Assembly: GCA_038207625.1 (NCBI GenBank)
Contig: JBBQZO010000001.1
Location: 124,001 to 188,000, forward strand
DNA from: JBBQZO01 sp038207625
Lineage (GTDB): Bacteria; Pseudomonadota; Gammaproteobacteria; Burkholderiales; Burkholderiaceae_D
Length of the DNA stretch: 64,000 bases
Direction of reading: 5' to 3'
Shown: in pieces, positions 52,301 through 60,172 of the stretch
Numbering within the stretch: position 1 is the stretch's first letter
How the letters are laid out: each line of letters begins with the position of its first letter
Translations under genes and position numbers: made by a program
The notes under the pieces: model-generated
Databases searched by the model: none
What the model was told of the DNA's origin: nothing
Seen by the model: only the letters and a program-made list of their open reading frames with translations

Positions 52301-53953
52301 TTATTGCGTGTTGATGGCCACCAGCCAGTCGATCGGCGCCGCCGCGCTGCTGCTCTTGGACAGGATGTACAGCACGCCCTGGCTCGACAGCGCCAGCGTG
52401 CCTGTGACTGGGTAACTCCACACGCTCTGGTGGGTGGTCAGGTCGATCGCGTAGGTGTTGGCGCTGCCGGCCACAAACAGCAAGTTGTTGGTCAGCACCA
52501 GGTTGTCGCGAAAGCCCGTTTCCTGCGCCGCCGGCAGGGCCCAGCGCCACAGCAGGGCGCCGCTGGCGCCGTCGCGCGCCTCGATGCTCTGGGTCGCGTG
52601 ATTGCCGGCATACACGACGCCGCGCGCGCTCACCGGATGGGCGCTGAACTGCCCGCTGGCTTGCCAGCGCAGCTTGCGCGCACCCAGGTCGACCATGCTC
52701 ATCGTGTTGTCGCGCGGCGCACCGTCGGCGCCGCGCTGGTCCAGCAGCAGCACGCTATTCGCATCGACCAGCACGGGCGCCTGGTTCAATTCATGGATCG
52801 TCAACGGCGTGCCGGCACTGGTGCCAGGCACGTCGAGCTGGAACTGCAAGCTGCCGTCGGCGCGGCCAAAGGCGCTGAACTTGCCGTTCAAATTTGTCAA
52901 CACCAGGCTGTCGGTTTGCGCCGGCGTCCAGTTGGAAAACAGCGGATCGCGCGCAGCGCGCAGCGCGGCGCTCCAGCGCAGCGCGCCGCTGACGGCGTCG
53001 TGACACAGCACGGCGCTGTCGCTGCCCGCGCAGACAAGCGCACCGGACACGGCCGGCGCGAACTCGTTGCTGGTCGCCGTCACGCCGTCGTCAGCCTGTT
53101 TGACGCTGAAACGGGCCGCGCCGCTGGTTTCGTCAACGGCGCGCAACAGCCGTCCCTGTGCGCTGTTCTCGCGCATCAGCACCTGCCCGCCGGCCGCCGC
53201 GAGACTGGCAAAGTAGCCGCTGGCCGGACCGGCCACACGCCACAAAGCACTGTTGTCAGCCTCCTTGTAGGCCTGCAGCGCCGGGTCGCCGGGAATGCCC
53301 ACGCCAAAGCCGATCCGGGTCAGGTAGACGTTACCGTCGGCCACCACCATTTGGCGGATGCGCGCGTTGGGCTCGCTGGCGCGGCTCCAGCGCCGCGAAA
53401 ATTTGCTCGGGTCAAGCGTCAGCGCGAGCGCGCCCGTATGCCCGGCATTGGCGCCGAAGCCCTGCCATTCCGGCACGCCGGGCAGGCGCGCCAGCGCCGT
53501 CAGCTTGCCCGTCGCCGGATTGACCGTATAGCTGTAATTGAGCGTCGACGAGGGCGGCGTGGAAAACGGGTTGAGCAGGTCCAGCTTGATGCTGCCGCTG
53601 TAGTTGCCCGGCAACTGGCCCGTGTGGAAAGTGACTTTCATGCGCCAAGTACCGTCGGCCTGTTTGACCTTTTCGACATTGTCGATGACCTTGGCGGCGC
53701 CCCCGGCAGGCGTCTCGGCCCAGACGAAATTGCTGTCGACATAGCTGCTGATCGGACGCGCGTCGACGCTGTCGTCGCACGCTGCGCCCGGCTCGGCCGT
53801 GCAAGCGACGAGCGAGCGCAACAAGGCGATGCCGCTCGGATCGGGCGCTGCGCTGGACGCGCCGGTGCCGCCGCTGCCACCACCGCAACCGCCCAGCATC
53901 AGCAGCACGCCGGTGGCCAGCAACGGTCGGCAGTATTTCCTTACTCTGTTCAA
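52301..53953 (-). CDS. Beta-propeller (PQQ-like) lipoprotein of unknown function
   Basis: A lipobox (LLMLGGC) and a Gly-rich linker precede an N-terminal immunoglobulin-like region. About seven PQQ/WD-like blades follow (VYLTRIGFGVGIPG, LVCAGSDSAVLCHDAVSGALRWSA, VVYAGNHATQSIEARDGASGALLWRW). Such proteins resemble BamB or outer-surface propellers. The TTG start (MNRVRKYCRPLL) has AGGGGAA five bases upstream; an ATG 22 codons earlier is in frame but gives an unlikely N-terminus. No operon partner is evident. Confidence 0.8.
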   Translation of the reverse strand: MNRVRKYCRPLLATGVLLMLGGCGGGSGGTGASSAAPDPSGIALLRSLVACTAEPGAACDDSVDARPISSYVDSNFVWAETPAGGAAKVIDNVEKVKQADGTWRMKVTFHTGQLPGNYSGSIKLDLLNPFSTPPSSTLNYSYTVNPATGKLTALARLPGVPEWQGFGANAGHTGALALTLDPSKFSRRWSRASEPNARIRQMVVADGNVYLTRIGFGVGIPGDPALQAYKEADNSALWRVAGPASGYFASLAAAGGQVLMRENSAQGRLLRAVDETSGAARFSVKQADDGVTATSNEFAPAVSGALVCAGSDSAVLCHDAVSGALRWSAALRAARDPLFSNWTPAQTDSLVLTNLNGKFSAFGRADGSLQFQLDVPGTSAGTPLTIHELNQAPVLVDANSVLLLDQRGADGAPRDNTMSMVDLGARKLRWQASGQFSAHPVSARGVVYAGNHATQSIEARDGASGALLWRWALPAAQETGFRDNLVLTNNLLFVAGSANTYAIDLTTHQSVWSYPVTGTLALSSQGVLYILSKSSSAAAPIDWLVAINTQ

Positions 53954-54074
53954 TGTGTTCCCCTTTGGCTTGTCGCGCTGGTTTTCCGGTCCCGATGGCT
54001 GGAATCGAGCAAAAGTCATTGTACGTTCGACAGCCTTGCCAAAGATTCACCGTTTGTAACAAGTACAAACTTTA

Positions 54075-54704
54075 TTAAGGGCGCGGCTGACCGACCCATT
54101 GCTGCACGGCGGCGCGCTGCCACTGGGCGTCGGCATACGCGCTCAATCTGGCCGGCAGCGCGTCGCCGTGCTTGTTGAGCCGTTGCAGCATCAGCGCCAG
54201 TTCCGTATCGGCGATGCACCAGGCACCGAACAGGTGGTCGCCGTCGATCAGGCGCTCGGCGATCCGGATCAGCCGCGCGCAGGCCCGCTGCGCGTCGGCG
54301 CTCAAGGGCGCCACGCTGGCACTGCCGAACACTCCGACGGTCGAGCGCTCGGCGCGCAAGGCCAGCAAGTCGCTGCGCAACCAAGCCTGGATCTGGCGCG
54401 CCTGTGCGCGCTGACGCCGGTCCTGCGGCAACACCAGCGCGTGGGCGGGCGCGCCGAACGTCTCGTCCAGATACTCGATGATGGCGCTCGACTCGCTCAG
54501 CACCACCTCGCCATGTGCCAGCACCGGCACGCGCCCGGTCAGGCCCAGGTCGCGAAACGGCGCGCGCAGATTGGCGCCGCCGTCCAGGTCGACCGTCTCG
54601 AGCGTGAACGGCAAAGCCTTGGCGTGCAGCGTGACGAACACGGACATCGCATACGGACTGGTGAAATTTGCATCGACGTATAAAGTCAGCGATTGGTGCG
54701 ACAT
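54075..54704 (-). CDS. yfcF: Glutathione S-transferase YfcF
   Basis: The 209-residue GST has an N-terminal thioredoxin-like domain (LYVDANFTSPYAMSVFVTLHAK, GRVPVLAHGEVVLSESSAIIEYL with the glutathione-binding SES) and an all-helical C-terminal half. The opening YVDANFTSPYAMS is typical of YfcF. GGAGTC precedes the ATG. The role is probably in oxidative stress or detoxification. Confidence 0.9.
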   Translation of the reverse strand: MSHQSLTLYVDANFTSPYAMSVFVTLHAKALPFTLETVDLDGGANLRAPFRDLGLTGRVPVLAHGEVVLSESSAIIEYLDETFGAPAHALVLPQDRRQRAQARQIQAWLRSDLLALRAERSTVGVFGSASVAPLSADAQRACARLIRIAERLIDGDHLFGAWCIADTELALMLQRLNKHGDALPARLSAYADAQWQRAAVQQWVGQPRP

Positions 54705-54800
54705 GGTGACTCCGGGTGTGGTGAATCGATTTCACATCGGCGGCGTGCCAGCGGCGCGCGTCCGATGTCTGCTGCACAGTGCGCAGACGAGCGCGATGCG

Positions 54801-55439
54801 CTAGTGCGCGCCGGTTTTCAAGCTTAGCATCGCTGCGCCGAGCAGCATGAACAGCGCGCCAAAGCATTTGTTAAACACCACATGGCGGCGCTGCCCGGCC
54901 AGCCAATTCTTGGCGCTGCGCGCCAGCATGCCATAGCTCATCAGCGAGCAAAACGAGATCGCCATGAAGGTGCCGGTCAGGATGCAAAACTGCGGAGCCA
55001 GCGCATGCGTCGGTTCGATAAATTGGGGAAACAGCGCGCTGAAAAACAGGATAGCCTTCGGATTGCTCAAGGCCATCAGCAGTCCCTGGCGAAACAACTG
55101 CCAGCGGTTCTTGCCCGCACCAGCAGGGCGCGCATCGATCTGCGCAAACACGTTGTGTTGCGATGTCCACTGCTTCACGCCCAGGTACAGCAGGTAGCCG
55201 GCGCCGGCAAGCTTGAGCACGAAAAACAGCGCGGGCGACGCCTGCAACATGGCGCCCACGCCAGCCATCGCCAGCGCCGACACCAGCAGCAGGCCAAGCC
55301 CGTTTCCCGCCGACGACAACGCGACGCTGCGCGCGCCGTAACGCAAGCTGTTGCGAATTGCCAGCAGGATCGCCGGCCCCGGACTGACGATGCTGATCAG
55401 GGCCACACAGGCATACATCCACCACGTCGACAAGCTCAT
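54801..55439 (-). CDS. LysE/RhtB-family amino-acid exporter
   Basis: The 212-residue protein has about six hydrophobic helices and opens with WWMYACVALISIVSPGPAILLAI, the LysE-family signature. NPKAILFFSALFPQF follows in the middle. The start MSLSTWW has GGAAAG five bases upstream and is preferred over an ATG four codons earlier. It is divergent from a LysR regulator, the usual pairing for such exporters. Confidence 0.9.
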   Translation of the reverse strand: MSLSTWWMYACVALISIVSPGPAILLAIRNSLRYGARSVALSSAGNGLGLLLVSALAMAGVGAMLQASPALFFVLKLAGAGYLLYLGVKQWTSQHNVFAQIDARPAGAGKNRWQLFRQGLLMALSNPKAILFFSALFPQFIEPTHALAPQFCILTGTFMAISFCSLMSYGMLARSAKNWLAGQRRHVVFNKCFGALFMLLGAAMLSLKTGAH

Positions 55440-55596
55440 CGCACTTTCCATTCATTGTTAGGTCCAGCGCTGCCAACGCATCGGGCATCGGCGGGCAAGC
55501 GGCGCAGCACAAACGGCGCCCGCTGATGTTAATGCTTGCGTGTTGCACGGCAAAACGATATGTTTTCACTTCTCTTGCTAAATAATTTCACATGAA

Positions 55597-56484
55597 ATGA
55601 CGCGCACTCCGAATTTTTCCGCCTTGCGCGCCTTCGAGGCGGCGGCCCGGCACGGCAATTTTTCGCGCGCCGCCGACGAACTGAATCTGACCCACGGCGC
55701 GATCAGCCATCAGGTACGCAGTCTCGAGCAAAGCCTGGGCGTGCAGCTGTTCGTGCGCAACGGGCGCCAGGTGACGGTCACGCTTGAAGCGGCCCAGTTC
55801 GCCCGCACGCTGGCGCGCAATTTTGCCGAGATCGGCGCCGGGCTGGCGGCGCTGCGCCCGGACAACGGCCAGAAGCGGCTGACCGTGTCGGCGCTGCCCT
55901 CGTTCGCGGCGCGCTGGCTGGCGCCGCGCCTGGGCCGCTTCATCGAGCAGCATCCCGATATCGAGCTGGTGCTGCAAGCGAGCAGCCAGTTGCACGATCT
56001 GGCGCGCGACGGCATCGACGTGGGGATTCGCTTCGGCAAAGGCCACTATCCGGGCCTGCAGACGGAACGCTTGATGGATGAGGTGTACTACCCGGTGGCC
56101 AGCCCGCGCTACCGCAATGGCCGGCTGCCGGCCACACCCAGGGCGCTGGCGCGCTGCACGCTGCTGCGCTCGGTCGAGCCGTGGCTGCCGTGGTTAGTCG
56201 CGGCCAAACTGAATGTGAGCGAGCCGTCCGGCGGGGTGTTGTACGAGGACTTGTCGATGCTGATCCGCTCGGCCATCGATGGCGACGGGGTGGCGCTGGT
56301 GCGCCATGTCGTCGCTTGCCAGGACATCGCGTCCGGCCAGCTGGTGCGCCTGTTCGACGTCGCCGTCGCCAGCCCGAACGATTACTTCATGGTGTGCGCG
56401 CCGGGTGCCCAGGCCAAGCCGCAGGTGCAGGCGTTTCGCGCCTGGCTGCTGACCGAGGTGGCGCGCTTTCGCGCTGCTACATGA
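55597..56484 (+). CDS. LysR-family regulator, GcvA-like
   Basis: An N-terminal winged helix (NFSALRAFEAAARHGNFSRAAD, LTHGAISHQVRSLEQSLG) is followed by a LysR substrate domain (DGIDVGIRFGKGHYPGLQTERL), matching the GcvA/AmpR branch. It is divergent from the LysE exporter across ~157 bases and probably controls it. No ribosome-binding site is obvious. The stop overlaps the end of the convergent ybeD-like gene by eight bases. Confidence 0.92.
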   Translation: MTRTPNFSALRAFEAAARHGNFSRAADELNLTHGAISHQVRSLEQSLGVQLFVRNGRQVTVTLEAAQFARTLARNFAEIGAGLAALRPDNGQKRLTVSALPSFAARWLAPRLGRFIEQHPDIELVLQASSQLHDLARDGIDVGIRFGKGHYPGLQTERLMDEVYYPVASPRYRNGRLPATPRALARCTLLRSVEPWLPWLVAAKLNVSEPSGGVLYEDLSMLIRSAIDGDGVALVRHVVACQDIASGQLVRLFDVAVASPNDYFMVCAPGAQAKPQVQAFRAWLLTEVARFRAAT

Positions 56485-56746
56485 CGATCTTGACCATCGG
56501 ATGGCCCGACAGCGCGCGGTACAGGTCGTCGAGCTGGGCGCGGCTGGTGGCGCGCACTGTCACGGTCAGGCCGGTGTAATTGCCCTTGCCGGACGGACGC
56601 TCGTCGAGCTTGCCGGCGTGGAAGGTCGGATCGAACTCCAGCACCAGCGCAACGATGGTGGGAGCGAAATCGACATGCGTGGCACCCATCACCTTGATCG
56701 GGAAGTCGCTGGGGTATTCGATGAGGGTATCGGGGGTCGCTGTCAT
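56477..56746 (-). CDS. ybeD: YbeD/UPF0250 (DUF493) family protein
   Basis: The 89-residue ACT-like protein has LIEYPSDFPIKVMG, GNYTGLTVTVRATSRAQLDDLYRAL and GHPMVKIVM, the full DUF493 pattern. In many proteobacteria this gene lies directly beside lipB; here ~4 kb of unrelated genes separate them. The function is not established. Confidence 0.93.
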   Translation of the reverse strand: MTATPDTLIEYPSDFPIKVMGATHVDFAPTIVALVLEFDPTFHAGKLDERPSGKGNYTGLTVTVRATSRAQLDDLYRALSGHPMVKIVM

Positions 56747-56837
56747 AATAAATCCGTGGGTGAGTGAAAAAAAGCCGGCGCAACCCGCGATGAGCGGCGC
56801 CGACTTATCTCCATTGTAGCGATACTGGCGGCTTCGT

Positions 56838-57614
56838 CTAGTTCAGCAGCGGCGTGGCCGACTTGCCCGACAGGCGTTGCAGACGCTGCAGCGCCGATTC
56901 GCCGGCCGTCTCGGGCGCGCTGACCGACTTGCGGATCGCGTCGATCTCGGCCTTCTGGTCCAGCGGCTTCTGGGCGATGTCGGCGACGATGCGCATGCCG
57001 GCCGCCTCGTTGCTGACGGTCTGGGCGCGCCGGGTCAGCGCATCGAGCGCGCTCGAGTGGCCCGACAGACCGGACAGGCCGTCCAACTGGCTCTGACGCT
57101 CGGCGCGCACCGCTTGCAGATCCTTCTGGGCGTTGGCGGTGGCCAGTGCCTGCAGCGCCTTCTTGGCCGCCGCGTCGAACTGCGACAGTTGCTCGGAGAG
57201 CGCGTCGACGATCTTTTGCAGCTCGCCCATATACGCTTGCGCGTCCGCTTCTTCCTGCACTTCCTGCGGCAGACGCGCCTTGTTCGCTTCGAGCTCGTCG
57301 CAGAACAGGTTGATGGTCGCTTCCGAGATCTTGCCGGCGGCCAGGCGTTCGCCCAGCGTTTCGGTGGCTTTCTCGTCGTTGGCGATCAAGGTGCGCAGGT
57401 TGACGACGTCGGCGTGTTCCTTGTCGAACGAGCTGCGCGCGGCGGCCAGTTTTTGCGCCGTCTGGCGCAAAGTGTCGGCCAGCCGGTCGCGATCGGCTTC
57501 GGTGGCGGTCTCCGGATCAAAGTTGGCGATCGCCTCAGAGACGCGATCACCCAATGCGCCGAAGTGTTTCGAAATCAACCGTGCCGTCAAACCCCAACCA
57601 CTTGAATTGCTCAT
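56838..57614 (-). CDS. PspA/IM30-like coiled-coil protein (YjfJ type)
   Basis: The 258-residue protein is almost entirely helical and charged, with coiled-coil heptads over ~residues 40-200 (EANKARLPQEVQEEADAQAYM, ALSEQLSQFDAAAKKALQALA). Its pairing with a DUF2491 gene upstream mirrors E. coli yjfJ-yjfK, where YjfJ is a PspA/IM30 relative. Membrane association or stress response is inferred. AGGAAG before MSNSSGWG sets the start; a longer frame reaches into the upstream gene. Confidence 0.75.
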   Translation of the reverse strand: MSNSSGWGLTARLISKHFGALGDRVSEAIANFDPETATEADRDRLADTLRQTAQKLAAARSSFDKEHADVVNLRTLIANDEKATETLGERLAAGKISEATINLFCDELEANKARLPQEVQEEADAQAYMGELQKIVDALSEQLSQFDAAAKKALQALATANAQKDLQAVRAERQSQLDGLSGLSGHSSALDALTRRAQTVSNEAAGMRIVADIAQKPLDQKAEIDAIRKSVSAPETAGESALQRLQRLSGKSATPLLN

Positions 57615-57657
57615 CATTCTTCCTTTCGTTGAAATTAAACCCTGTCCCGAAGCGCGA

Positions 57658-58446
57658 TCACAGGATCGCGACCCGCTCCTGCTCAACCGGTATGCCAATG
57701 ACGAAGTCAACATGGATACCGCGTTTTGAGGTATCGCCGTCCACGCTGGAGATGATCTCCGTGGTGATCAGCAGATATTCCTGCCCGCCGCCGGCCAAGG
57801 TGCGCACGTACGGCATGAAATACATTTCCTGTTTCAGCCCGTGCACCCCGGCCGCGTCGTCGATGCGCGTTTCGGTGCCCACGAAGGGGGCCACGAACTG
57901 CTCGTGCGGCGCACCGGCGTCGCGCTGGTAGACCAGCTGATCGGTCTCGCCGAACACGGTGTCGAGTTCGGATTCGTCCAGCCCGATCTCGCCGAGCTGT
58001 TCGCGCCACAAGGTGTAGGTGGCGTCGCCCAGGCCGCTGCCGGACACGCCCGTGTAGGCATCCTGGTCCTCGGCCGACTCCGGGATCACGCGCGCCAGCT
58101 GGGTGCAGTACATCACCTCGGCGATCTTGCCCTGGCCATCGCGATACATCTGCAGAAATTTTTCCTTGCCGTCCACGTCACCGGTGGACAGGTAGTAGCG
58201 GTACAGGCCGCCGGCCAGGTTCAGCTTGATCTGCGACACGGCGACGATGCGGGTGTCGCCCTCGTCTGGCAAGCCGATCAGCGAACCGTTGGCATTGGCC
58301 CGAATCAGCGGCGACTGCTGCAACTTGAGCACGCTGCCCACCCGCGCACCCATCGGCAGGCCGACATCCTCGCGCTGCTCGCCCTCGCCGACGCCGTGCT
58401 TGACCGCCACGCCGCGCATATAACCGAATGCATCTTTCCAGCCCAT
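57658..58446 (-). CDS. DUF2491 (YjfK-family) protein
   Basis: The 262-residue soluble protein has the family start MGWKDAFGYMRGVAV and segments SLIGLPDEGDTRIVAVSQI, EVMYCTQLARVIPES and QEYLLITTEII. It begins one base after the stop of the upstream membrane-protein gene, and the PspA-like gene follows after 43 bases, so the three form an operon. The biochemical role of the family is unknown. Confidence 0.82.
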   Translation of the reverse strand: MGWKDAFGYMRGVAVKHGVGEGEQREDVGLPMGARVGSVLKLQQSPLIRANANGSLIGLPDEGDTRIVAVSQIKLNLAGGLYRYYLSTGDVDGKEKFLQMYRDGQGKIAEVMYCTQLARVIPESAEDQDAYTGVSGSGLGDATYTLWREQLGEIGLDESELDTVFGETDQLVYQRDAGAPHEQFVAPFVGTETRIDDAAGVHGLKQEMYFMPYVRTLAGGGQEYLLITTEIISSVDGDTSKRGIHVDFVIGIPVEQERVAIL

Positions 58447-58447
58447 C

Positions 58448-59242
58448 TCATTCCCTTTCGAACGAATAATTCGGCGCGCTGTCTTGCTTGACGCGCTTGT
58501 AGCGGCGAACCGCGAAATAGATCAACCAGCCGATGCCGCCGATGATCGCCAGCCACAGAAAGGTGCGCAACACGGTCGCACCAAAGGAGCTGCGCGGCTC
58601 GGCGCCGGGCATGCCGGCCTGAACGTTGCCGTTACCGTTGCCATTGCCGTAGTTCTGATTCGGATAGCCGTTGTTATGATTGCCCCCGCTCATTGCGCGT
58701 CCCAGCATGAAACCCATCACCGCGTGGCCGAAACCGCCGCTTTGCTGCTGCACGATGATCGGCTGCGGATACGGCGACTGACCATATTGCGGTGCCGCCT
58801 GGACCGGCTGCGGCTGCGCGACCGGCGGCGGGGGCGCCGCCGCCGCGGCGGCAGCGGCCTTGCGCGCGTCGAGCGTACGCAAGGCATTTTGTTGCGCCGC
58901 GCCCTGGTCGAGGTTTTGCGTCAGCGCCGACTTGGGCGCCGCTGGGGCCGCGTCGGGCGCCGGTGCGCTCTTGCCGAACGAACCGAACAGGGGCTTGCTG
59001 GCCGGTGCCGCTGCGCTGGCGTCGTTGGCCGCCACCGGCGCCGGGCTGGGCTTGGCTTGGCCGAACGAACCAAAACCGGACTTCGGTGCCGTGCTCGGTT
59101 TCGCTCTGGTGCTGCTGGTCGGGCTGCTTTTTTGCGAAGAAAAGCCGCTCTTGAACGAACTCGTTGTGCCAGAATGCGCGCTTGGCACAGCGGCCGACAG
59201 CAGCAGGGCCAGTATCAATCCAATTTGGTGTAACTTCATCAT
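58448..59242 (-). CDS. Hypothetical secreted/membrane protein, low complexity, C-terminal TM helix
   Basis: A signal peptide (LILALLLSAAVPSAHS) is followed by repeats of the type SGFGSFGQAKPSP / PLFGSFGKSAPAP, Ala/Pro stretches, a Gln-rich segment and a Gly/Asn patch. A second hydrophobic helix (LRTFLWLAIIGGIGWLIYF) near the end precedes a basic tail. The layout suggests a periplasmic flexible domain with a cytoplasmic tail. It is first in the PspA-like/DUF2491 operon. No family was recognised. Confidence 0.75.
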   Translation of the reverse strand: MMKLHQIGLILALLLSAAVPSAHSGTTSSFKSGFSSQKSSPTSSTRAKPSTAPKSGFGSFGQAKPSPAPVAANDASAAAPASKPLFGSFGKSAPAPDAAPAAPKSALTQNLDQGAAQQNALRTLDARKAAAAAAAAPPPPVAQPQPVQAAPQYGQSPYPQPIIVQQQSGGFGHAVMGFMLGRAMSGGNHNNGYPNQNYGNGNGNGNVQAGMPGAEPRSSFGATVLRTFLWLAIIGGIGWLIYFAVRRYKRVKQDSAPNYSFERE

Positions 59243-59328
59243 CTTGTCGTTTCAGCTGAGGGGCGATTGAAAACAAGCATAGCAGCCAACGTGGCGGCAT
59301 GCATCGGTAAAAAAAGGTCAACTTCACC

Positions 59329-59814
59329 ATGACACGCAAATATTCGGACATGAACCAGCACGACGCCCTGTACAAGGTGGCCCGCAGTTATCCGGGCGGC
59401 ATCGAAGCGCTGGCCACCGCCATGGGCATATCGGCCAACGTACTGCGTAACAAGCTCGCGCCGACCATCGCATCGCATTATCCCTCTTTTGAGGAAGTCT
59501 CGACAATTGTGACTTTTTGCCAACAGGCAAACGTGGCCGATGCGCTGTTGCCGCTGCACGCTTTGCTGGTGCGGCACGGCATGGCCGCCTTCGTCGTGCC
59601 GCAGCCGGAACAGGTGGGCAGCGACGACCTGTCGCAAACGGTGTGCCGCGTGATGAGCCAGGTGGGCGCCGTGGCGCAGGCCGTCTCGACGGCGCTGATG
59701 GATGGCGTGGTGTCGAACGCGGAGGCGGACTTGATCGAGCGCGAATTTCACGGCGCGCTGTCGGCGCTGGGCGAATGGCGCGCACGCATCCGCCTGCGCG
59801 CCGAGAACCCGTGA
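59329..59814 (+). CDS. Phage CII-like regulatory protein (PF06892 type)
   Basis: The 161-residue protein has a helix-turn-helix-like N-terminus (GGIEALATAMGISANVLRNKLAPTI) and a C-terminal helical part (SQTVCRVMSQVGAVAQAVSTALMDGVVS). This fits the CII-like regulators of P2-type phages that also occur as chromosomal genes in betaproteobacteria. No other phage gene is near. It is divergent from the PspA-like operon across ~86 bases and could regulate it. Confidence 0.75.
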   Translation: MTRKYSDMNQHDALYKVARSYPGGIEALATAMGISANVLRNKLAPTIASHYPSFEEVSTIVTFCQQANVADALLPLHALLVRHGMAAFVVPQPEQVGSDDLSQTVCRVMSQVGAVAQAVSTALMDGVVSNAEADLIEREFHGALSALGEWRARIRLRAENP

Positions 59815-60166
59815 CGCCGGCGCGCACCGTTTTGCGTCGCTCAAAAAAAGAGGCCAGCTGAATCCAGCTGGCCTAAAAACTATTCCCATCGTGAGGAAAA
59901 TAGTCGGGACAAATCGGTGTTGCCAGACTGCGGCGCAGGCGTGTTGGGCCTGCCTTGCGCTGCTGCCTGCCGAGCCGCGCTTGCGCGCTGCAGTGATGCC
60001 AATGTAAGCCCGGGCGGCGGGCGGCACACTCGGAATGTGACGAACTGCCAGATTGGCGGTGTGAACGACGCAAAAGCCCGGCTGGACCGGGTTTCCCCGC
60101 ACGCACCGGTACCACCGGCGGCCGGGGAAAATGCCCGTTCTAGTCGTTCTAGTCGTTCTAGTCGTT
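59815..60166. other. Intergenic region between the CII-like and FecR genes
   Basis: The interval holds a hairpin terminator at its left and most of a 9-bp tandem repeat at its right. No gene is supported; the overlapping frames have no ribosome-binding site. Confidence 0.5.
59844..59874 (-). terminator. Intrinsic terminator, minus strand
   Basis: A perfect 10-bp stem (AGGCCAGCTG/CAGCTGGCCT, four-base loop) reads into CTTTTTTTGA on the minus strand. It would end transcripts coming from the FecR-domain gene after a ~290-base 3' untranslated region. Confidence 0.75.
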
Positions 60167-60172
60167 CTAGTC
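60137..60172. repeat. 9-bp tandem repeat overlapping the FecR stop codon
   Basis: GTTCTAGTC occurs four times in perfect tandem, with a fifth degenerate unit inside the coding end. On the minus strand each unit is GACTAGAAC, in frame with the FecR gene, so every unit carries a TAG stop. Confidence 0.95.

Noticed and set aside
59329..59814. CII-like gene as evidence of a prophage
   Set aside because: No integrase, structural gene, attachment repeat or composition change is nearby; it is a lone chromosomal gene.
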